Shown piece after piece: positions 5,705-10,372 of a stretch of 10,372 bases of DNA. The notes beneath the pieces were generated by a model. It ran no database searches and was not told where the DNA came from. It saw nothing but the letters and a program-made list of their open reading frames with translations. The position numbers were made by a program, and so were the translations under genes. The stretch comes from Burkholderiales bacterium (GTDB lineage Bacteria > Pseudomonadota > Gammaproteobacteria > Burkholderiales > SG8-39), in NCBI GenBank assembly GCA_025929745.1, contig JAICPQ010000079.1, positions 1-10,372 on the forward strand, read 5' to 3'. Each line of letters opens with the position of its first letter. The stretch's first letter is position 1.

Positions 5705-7144
5705 ATGCGCTTAGGGCTCCTTTTCGTTCTGGCTGTGGTCACGGCAGTCCACGGCCAAGGCTTGCCGGATCTCGGCGGTAGCGGGGACGCGGGGCTCGCG
5801 CCGCAGACCGAGCGGCGCATCGGCGAGAGCATCATGCGCGACATCCGCTTTCGCGACCCGAACTACCTCGACGATCCGGAGATCGCCGATTACCTCGGCA
5901 ACCTCGGTGCGCGCCTCGCGCAGCACGCTGCCGGAGCACGACAGGACTTCGAGTTCTTCGCAATGCGCGACCACACGATCAACGCCTTCGCCCTGCCTGG
6001 CGGCTTTGTCGGCGTGAACACAGGTCTTCTTGCCGCCGCCGACAGCGAGTCCGAGGTGGCATCAGTGCTTGCGCATGAAATTGCCCATGTGACGCAGCGC
6101 CATATCGCACGCATGCTCGGCCAGCAGGACAAGCTGCAGGTGCCGATGCTGGCGGCACTCGCCGCGGCTATCCTGCTCGGGCGCTCCCGCCCGGATCTCG
6201 CGAGCGGCGCTGCCGCAGCCGCGTCGGCCGGCGCAATCCAGACCCAGCTTTCGTACTCTCGCGACTTCGAGCGCGAAGCCGATCGCATCGGCTTCCAGGC
6301 GCTCGAGGCCGCGGGCTTCGACGTGCACGCCATGGGCAGCTTCTTCGAGAAGATGCAGCGCGGCATGCGCGTCGCCGACGACGGCACGGTGCCCGGCTAC
6401 CTGCGTACACACCCCGTCACCACCGAGCGCATCGCCGACGCCCAGAACCGCGCCGCCAGCCTGCAGTACAAGCAGCACCTCGACAGTCCGGAGTTCCAGA
6501 TCGTGCGCGCGAAGCTGCGCGCCGAAGCGGGCGACGCGCGCGGCGCGCTCGAGTACTTCCAGAGCGCGGTGCGCGAGAAGCGCTATGCCTCGGAATCGGC
6601 CGCGCGCTACGGGCTTGCGGCGGCGCTTTTGCGCGTGCGCCGCGCGAAGGAAGCCGACGCCGAGTTGGCGCGGGCGCGCGCGGCCGGCGCATCCGGGCCG
6701 ATGGTCGAGGCGCTCGCGGCACGTGTGAAGCTCGGGCTCGGCGACCGCGCCGGCGCCGCCTCGCTGCTCGGCGAAGCGCACGCGCGCTATCCACGTTCGC
6801 GCCCGCTTCTCTACGCGCATGCGGAGGGGCTGCAGGAAGCCGGCCGCAATGCCGACGCCCAGGCGCTGCTCACGGAATCGCTGCGCGTGCACCCGCGCGA
6901 TCCGCGCCTGTACCAACTGCAGGCGAAGAACTATGCGGCGCTGGGCAAGCGCCTGCTCCAGCACCAGTCGCAGGCGGAGGTCTATGCCTTGCAGGGCAGC
7001 CTGCCGGCGGCAATCGAGCAGTTGCAGATTGCGCGCGCCGCGGGCGACGGCGACTTCTATCAGCTCTCGGTCGTGGATGCGCGCCTGAAGGAGCTGCGCG
7101 CGCAGCACGCGCAGGAGCTGCGCGACCGCGACTTAAAGCGCTAG
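5705..7144 (+). CDS. BepA-type M48 metalloprotease with C-terminal TPR domain
   Basis: This is a periplasmic zinc protease and chaperone family; E. coli BepA (YfgC) assists or degrades stalled outer-membrane proteins such as LptD at the BAM complex. The 479-residue length matches BepA (487). There is a Sec signal (residues 1-18, ending AVHGQG). The peptidase domain contains the zinc motif HEIAHVTQRH (His124, Glu125, His128), the third-ligand region DFEREADRIG (Glu191, Asp193) and YLRTHPVTTERIAD. His236 in the last motif corresponds to the histidine reported to gate BepA activity. From about residue 255 to 475 helical TPR-like repeats follow, rich in Ala, Arg and Leu. The ATG at 5705 is chosen for the signal peptide; the frame is open much further upstream, but that part is antisense to moaC. 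The stop TAG lies within a CTAG shared with chrB. Confidence 0.93.
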   Translation: MRLGLLFVLAVVTAVHGQGLPDLGGSGDAGLAPQTERRIGESIMRDIRFRDPNYLDDPEIADYLGNLGARLAQHAAGARQDFEFFAMRDHTINAFALPGGFVGVNTGLLAAADSESEVASVLAHEIAHVTQRHIARMLGQQDKLQVPMLAALAAAILLGRSRPDLASGAAAAASAGAIQTQLSYSRDFEREADRIGFQALEAAGFDVHAMGSFFEKMQRGMRVADDGTVPGYLRTHPVTTERIADAQNRAASLQYKQHLDSPEFQIVRAKLRAEAGDARGALEYFQSAVREKRYASESAARYGLAAALLRVRRAKEADAELARARAAGASGPMVEALAARVKLGLGDRAGAASLLGEAHARYPRSRPLLYAHAEGLQEAGRNADAQALLTESLRVHPRDPRLYQLQAKNYAALGKRLLQHQSQAEVYALQGSLPAAIEQLQIARAAGDGDFYQLSVVDARLKELRAQHAQELRDRDLKR

Positions 7145-8112
7145 CCGCTAGCCCTTGGCGGCTGGTAGTACGCCTCGTAAAGCAGGTCGAAGGTCTTCTC
7201 CGCTTCCGACAGCAGTTCGCCTTCGCTCGTCGAGCGGCGCTGCGCGCCCTGCAGCAGCGTTTGCACGCCGGCCGCTTCGGCCACCGGCGCGCCGCGCACC
7301 TCGAGAAAGTGCACGATGCTGCCGATCTTGGCGAGCGCCGCATTGCGCGCGAGGTGCAGCTTGAGCAGCATCTCCTCGTAGCTGACGCGCGTCTCGCTGT
7401 TCGCGAAGTGCGCGCCTTCGAACGCGAAGCCGATCGCCTCGGAGGGCGGCGGCTCACTCTTATCAAGCCAGGTCAGGGTGGCCTCCGGGTCCACGAAACG
7501 GCGGATCAGCCAAGCGCAGGCAAGCCGATCGGCCCAGAGCGGCTTGCGCGTCACCCAGGTGCGGCCGAGCAGAGTTTCACCCGGTACCAGCGGCGTCTGC
7601 GCATTCGCTGGGAAGAGAAGCTTGCGCACCTCCGCTTCGGCCTCGGCGAGAGCGGCTTCTGCGCGTTCCCGCGCCGCGCTCGGGAAGAAGTCGAGCGCCG
7701 CGATCGCCTCAAAATCGCGCCGCTGCTTGTGCATCACGCGCGAGATCGCGCTCGGGTCGGAATGGCCGAAGCTGATGCGCAGGCTTTTCACGGTCTTGAT
7801 GAGCTCTTCGTAGCGCGCCGAACGGTCGAAGAGGCGCATGAACGCTTCGTGCTGCGCGCTTGTGACGCCGCTCGCGTGCAAAACGTGCGCGGCTCCGGCG
7901 ATCTTGCCGATGTACTCGGCGAGCGCGTCAAGCGCGCGCCGGTTGGCCGGCGAGTCCGGTAGCAGGTAGACGCCTTCGCGCATCACCGCGACACCGAGCG
8001 ATTCCAAGGTGCGCAGTACCCGCATGCGGGACGCGGGGTCCTCCACTGGTAGCTGCGCGATGATGACGAGCCAGTCCTGCGCGGGCGCATTGTGATTGTT
8101 GGTTTCGGCCAT
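7141..8112 (-). CDS. ChrB-like two-domain protein (chromate resistance family)
   Basis: The 323-residue protein has the ChrB architecture. The N-terminal domain (about 14-80) contains WLVIIAQLP, a spaced RMRVLRTLESLG and VYLLPD. A helical, charged linker (about 85-165) follows, then a ChrB C-terminal domain from about 185 with the signature WVTRKPLWADRLACAWLIRRF (186-206) and VDPEA. In studied chromate operons ChrB is a chromate-responsive regulator or accessory of the ChrA exporter. Here no chrA is in the window, so a chromate role is unproven. The C-terminal domain looks diverged: the Cys- and His-bearing segment I remember after the WLIRRF motif reads HFANSETRVSYEE here, and the usual VHD- or VRxAD-like segment reads VHFLEV. 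The start ATG at 8112 has no Shine-Dalgarno site; a GCTATTAT box lies 5 bases upstream. It diverges from the tusA-family gene with a 17-base gap. Confidence 0.85.
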   Translation of the reverse strand: MAETNNHNAPAQDWLVIIAQLPVEDPASRMRVLRTLESLGVAVMREGVYLLPDSPANRRALDALAEYIGKIAGAAHVLHASGVTSAQHEAFMRLFDRSARYEELIKTVKSLRISFGHSDPSAISRVMHKQRRDFEAIAALDFFPSAARERAEAALAEAEAEVRKLLFPANAQTPLVPGETLLGRTWVTRKPLWADRLACAWLIRRFVDPEATLTWLDKSEPPPSEAIGFAFEGAHFANSETRVSYEEMLLKLHLARNAALAKIGSIVHFLEVRGAPVAEAAGVQTLLQGAQRRSTSEGELLSEAEKTFDLLYEAYYQPPRASG

Positions 8113-8117
8113 GCTGC

Positions 8118-8125
8118 ATAATAGC
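8118..8125 (-). promoter_or_regulatory. Putative -10 box (GCTATTAT) for chrB-like gene, in the 17-base divergent gap
   Basis: On the minus strand this reads GCTATTAT, five bases before the chrB-like ATG at 8112. On the plus strand the overlapping CATAAT (8117-8122) lies seven bases before the tusA-family ATG at 8130. Both genes could therefore start leaderless transcripts from overlapping -10 elements. No strong -35 hexamer is visible, and no Shine-Dalgarno site fits in the gap. Confidence 0.4.
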
Positions 8126-8129
8126 TCGC

Positions 8130-8357
8130 ATGAACTTCGACAAGGAACTCGACGCGCGCGGTCTGAACTGCCCGCTGCCGATCCTGCGCACGAAGAAGGC
8201 GCTGACCGATATGCAGTCGGGCCAGGTCCTCAAGATTCTCGCCACCGATCCCGGCTCCGTGAAGGATTTCCAGACGTTCTCGCGCCAGACCGGGCACGAG
8301 CTCGTCTCGCACGCGGAGGCGAACAAAGAATTCACTTTCTTCATGAGGAAAAAGTGA
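8130..8357 (+). CDS. TusA/SirA-family sulfur-carrier protein
   Basis: This is a small cytoplasmic persulfide carrier of 75 residues, the usual family length. It has the hallmark DARGLNCPLPIL near the N-terminus, with Cys14 as the sulfur-binding residue in CPLP. TATDP-like ILATDPGSVKDF and a C-terminal EFTFFMRKK strand complete the two-layer alpha/beta fold. Family members pass sulfane sulfur to tRNA thiolation, to molybdenum cofactor enzymes, or, in sulfur oxidisers, between rhodaneses and cytoplasmic oxidation systems. Which applies here cannot be read from the sequence, but moaC and sox genes lie within 3 kb. The ATG at 8130 is the family-typical start. The TGA shares its A with the ATG of the next gene. 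Confidence 0.93.
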   Translation: MNFDKELDARGLNCPLPILRTKKALTDMQSGQVLKILATDPGSVKDFQTFSRQTGHELVSHAEANKEFTFFMRKK

Positions 8358-8839
8358 TGCGCGCGTGGCTCTTGCTCGCCGCGCTCGCTTCATCGGCCCA
8401 CGCGCAAGACGCTACGTATGCGGTGCGTCTGCTCTCCCCGGAGACGGCGCTTAAAGCGGCGCAGGCAGCGCTCAAGAGCTGCCGCGATCGCGGATTTCAG
8501 GCCGCCGTCGCAGTCGTCGACCGCATGGGCGTGGTCCAGGTCTTGCTCCGTGACCGTTTCGCCGGTCCGCATACGCCGGATATGGCCACCGCCAAGGCTT
8601 ATACCGCGGCGAGTTTTCGCACGAATACCACGGAGCTCGCCGAAGCTTCGCAGGCCGGACGTCCGGCGAGCGGCATCCGCCATCGGCCGGGCGTCGCCGC
8701 CGTGGGCGGCGGCATGATGATCGAGGCGGGCGGGTCGCTGCTCGGCGCGATCGGCGTGTCGGGCGCGCCCGGCGGCCGCGAGGACGACGCTTGCGCGGCT
8801 GCAGGGATCGCCGCGATCCGGGAAGATATCGAACTATGA
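8357..8839 (+). CDS. Secreted GlcG/HbpS-type heme-binding-like protein
   Basis: The 160-residue protein belongs to the GlcG/HbpS family (older name DUF336). Some members bind or degrade heme and others have no known role. A Sec signal peptide covers residues 1-17 (AWLLLAALASSAHAQD), so it should be periplasmic. The mature part shows family features: ALKAAQAALKSCRDRGF, VAVVDRMGVVQVLLRDRFAGPHTPDMATAKAY split around residue 65, GVAAVGGGMMIEAGGSLLGAIGVSG (112-136) and the acidic REDDACAAAGI. The start is supported by GAGG eight bases upstream inside the tusA-family gene and by the TGATG overlap. The frame is open further upstream without meaning. Its stop overlaps the next start as ATGA, so the three genes form a tightly coupled unit. 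Confidence 0.88.
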   Translation: MRAWLLLAALASSAHAQDATYAVRLLSPETALKAAQAALKSCRDRGFQAAVAVVDRMGVVQVLLRDRFAGPHTPDMATAKAYTAASFRTNTTELAEASQAGRPASGIRHRPGVAAVGGGMMIEAGGSLLGAIGVSGAPGGREDDACAAAGIAAIREDIEL

Positions 8840-9333
8840 AAGCCCGCTGGATAAGACTCGGCACGATCGCGCAGGCGCAGTTCGACGCCGCGTACGCGGC
8901 CCTCGCCGCCGCGCAGCCGCGCCATGCGCAGCCGATACTCTTGTGGGGCGAGGAAGCCGCGCGTTATCCGTTCGCGCTGATCGCGCCGCTTAAGTTCGCG
9001 CCGGGCCGCGTGCAGCGTTGGCTCGCATGGGGCCTCGCTGCTGCGGTGGCGACCTATCGGCAATTCGACGTGCCGGCGTACCTCGACGGCGAGATCTTCC
9101 TGCACGGACGCGATATTGCGCAGAGCCGCGCGGTGACAATCGAGGAGTGCGCCGTGATTGCTTCGAGCTTCCTCATGCGCTTCCCGGGAAGCTGCGTCGC
9201 CACACCCTCGCGCGAGCTCGAGAACGCTTTCCGGCTGCGCCTCGAAGCGCAGCACGGCTGGGAATTCGACCATTCCTGGCCGACCGACTTCGAGGCTACG
9301 CGCGCAGCTTTTCGAGCTGCTGCCGGACTTTAG
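8836..9333 (+). CDS. Small protein resembling a biotin/lipoate ligase-fold domain, function unknown
   Basis: The 165-residue protein has no signal peptide. I do not recognise it with certainty. Residues about 45-100 follow the pattern of the biotin/lipoate protein ligase superfamily: a hydrophobic strand PFALIAPLKFAP, then the helix RWLAWGLAAAVATYRQF, then YLDGEIFLHGRDIAQS (82-97). The last segment lines up with the ligase motif KWPND followed by a strand and grKlaG. In this alignment the catalytic lysine of the ligases is Asp93, and the Gly after it is Gln. If the match is real, the protein is a degenerate or repurposed member. The later SWPTDFE (147-153) also echoes a WPND-like string, but it is in the wrong place. 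The ATG overlaps the upstream stop (ATGA), and the 3' end overlaps valS, convergent, by 38 bases. Confidence 0.75.
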   Translation: MKARWIRLGTIAQAQFDAAYAALAAAQPRHAQPILLWGEEAARYPFALIAPLKFAPGRVQRWLAWGLAAAVATYRQFDVPAYLDGEIFLHGRDIAQSRAVTIEECAVIASSFLMRFPGSCVATPSRELENAFRLRLEAQHGWEFDHSWPTDFEATRAAFRAAAGL

Positions 9334-10372
9334 CGAGGGTCGATTCAAACCCGGCGAGGCGCGCGCGCTCCTGCTCGACGACCTGCGCCGGCGCGCGCTC
9401 GACGAAGGAGCTGTTGCCGAGTTTGGCGCGCGCTTTCACGATTTCGCTCTCCAGACGCTTCGATTCCTTGCTCAAACGCTCGCGCTCGAGTTTCGGATCG
9501 ACCTCCTGATGCAGCATGAGCCGCGTCTCGCCGATCACGGCGACCGGCGACGGTAGCTCCGGCAGCGGATCGCGCTTCTCGAATCGGCCGATGCGGGCGA
9601 GCGCCGCGATGGCCGCGAGCGTCGCGGGGACATCGCTCACCTTCGGATCGGCGCTGCGGTAAAAGGTCACGCTTTGCGACGGCGCCACCTTGGCTTCGGC
9701 GCGCAGGTTGCGGGCGCTCACGGTCCATTCCATGAGCACCGCCATGTCGCGCTCGGCTGCCTCGTCGACCTTCTCGGGTTGTGACTTCGGGTACGGTTGG
9801 AGCATGATGGTGTCGCCGTTTTTTCCGGCGAGCGGACCCACGCGCTGCCACAGCTCCTCGGTGATGAACGGGATGATCGGATGCGCAAGGCGCAGCGCCG
9901 CCTCGAGCACCCGCACCAGCGTGCGGCGCGTTCCGCGCTGCGCCTCGGCGCCGGCATTCTGCAGCGCTTGTTTGGCAAGCTCGACATACCAGTCGCAATA
10001 CTCGTCCCACACGAAGCGGTAGATCGCGGCCGCCGCGTTGTCGAAGCGGTACTCGGCGAACGCCTGCTCGACCTCGGCTTCGGTCTTCTGCAGCCGGCTC
10101 ACGATCCAGCGGTCCCAGCGCGTCAGCTCGGCCGGCTCGCCGAGGTCCTTGCCTTCGACGTTCATCAGCACGAACCGCGTCGCGTTCCAGAGCTTGTTGC
10201 AGAAATTGCGGTAGCCCTCGCACCGGCTCAGGTCAAAGTTGAGCGTGCGCGCGAAGCTCGCAAGCGCCGCGAAGGTGAAGCGCAGCGCGTCGGCCCCGAA
10301 CGGCGGAATGCCGTTCGGGAAATGCGTGCGCACGTAGCGCTCGATCTTCTGCCTGTGGTCGGCCTTCATCAG
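9296..10372 (-). CDS. valS: Valyl-tRNA synthetase, C-terminal part (5' end outside window)
   Basis: ValS charges tRNA-Val in the cytoplasm. The visible 358 residues align well with the C-terminal third of E. coli ValS: FPNGIPPFGADALRFTFAALA just after the (unseen) KMSKS loop, then EGYRNFCNKLWNATRFVLMN. The anticodon-binding helical domain follows, with FVWDEYCDWYVELAK, RTLVRVLEAALRLAHPIIPF and ITEELWQRV. The last 65-70 residues form the ValS C-terminal coiled coil (ERLSKESKRLESEIVKAR, then the NSSFVERAPAQVVEQER motif) that contacts the tRNA. The reading frame is intact up to TAG at 9296-9298. The first about 30 codons of the window lie downstream of the catalytic core, so roughly the N-terminal two thirds are missing. 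Confidence 0.97.
   Translation of the reverse strand: MMKADHRQKIERYVRTHFPNGIPPFGADALRFTFAALASFARTLNFDLSRCEGYRNFCNKLWNATRFVLMNVEGKDLGEPAELTRWDRWIVSRLQKTEAEVEQAFAEYRFDNAAAAIYRFVWDEYCDWYVELAKQALQNAGAEAQRGTRRTLVRVLEAALRLAHPIIPFITEELWQRVGPLAGKNGDTIMLQPYPKSQPEKVDEAAERDMAVLMEWTVSARNLRAEAKVAPSQSVTFYRSADPKVSDVPATLAAIAALARIGRFEKRDPLPELPSPVAVIGETRLMLHQEVDPKLERERLSKESKRLESEIVKARAKLGNSSFVERAPAQVVEQERARLAGFESTLAKVRQQLEKLRA

Noticed and set aside
6062..7108. Minus-strand open frame of 348 codons inside the protease gene
   Set aside because: Antisense shadow of a clear M48/TPR protein; composition is Arg/Ala-rich and no family is recognised.
7140..7152. Paired GCTAGC repeats as a terminator between convergent genes
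   Set aside because: Each hexamer is self-complementary, but no stable stem, loop or T-run is present.
8096..8356. In-frame upstream extension of the GlcG-like gene
   Set aside because: It overlaps the tusA-family gene in another frame; the signal peptide, the GAGG site and the TGATG junction fix the start at 8357.

Overview
The window is GC-rich and almost wholly coding: thirteen genes, two of them cut by the window edges, with no space between genes longer than about 21 bases. Gene content and protein style (a long SoxX with a CYNCH heme site, a single-heme SoxA, a SoxY ending in GGCGG, a BepA-type protease, a ChrB protein) point to a betaproteobacterium that can oxidise reduced sulfur. 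This placement rests on remembered family resemblance, not on a search. No tRNA, rRNA, CRISPR array, insertion sequence or convincing hairpin terminator was seen.

Left block, minus strand (5683 down to 1). moaC is followed by soxY, soxZ, soxA, soxX and soxB, and then by the start of a MacA/HlyD-type periplasmic adaptor that runs off the left edge. Gaps are 11, 1, -4, -4, 0 and 8 bases, so this reads as one operon. SoxYZ carries the sulfur substrate on the SoxY C-terminal cysteine, SoxAX (c-type cytochromes) attaches thiosulfate to it, and SoxB releases sulfate hydrolytically. SoxCD, the sulfur dehydrogenase often found beside soxYZAXB, is absent; moaC stands directly upstream of soxY instead. 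The adaptor contains an unusual Spy/CpxP-like helical insert.

Middle, 5705-8112. A BepA-type M48 metalloprotease with a TPR tail (plus strand) diverges from moaC. It converges on a two-domain ChrB-like protein (minus strand), and the two genes share a CTAG stop palindrome. No chrA chromate transporter is present in the window.

Right block, plus strand 8130-9333. A TusA-family sulfur carrier, a secreted GlcG/HbpS-type protein and a small protein resembling a degenerate biotin/lipoate ligase are joined by overlapping stop and start codons. They run into the 3' end of valS (minus strand), overlapping it tail to tail by 38 bases.

The points most worth a second look are: (a) a shared GCTANNAT box placed 5-8 bases before the ATG of bepA, soxY and chrB, suggesting leaderless mRNAs; (b) the sox operon without soxCD, with a TusA carrier a few genes away; (c) the Spy-like insert in the adaptor; (d) the ligase-like small protein that seems to lack the catalytic lysine; (e) a solitary, apparently diverged ChrB.
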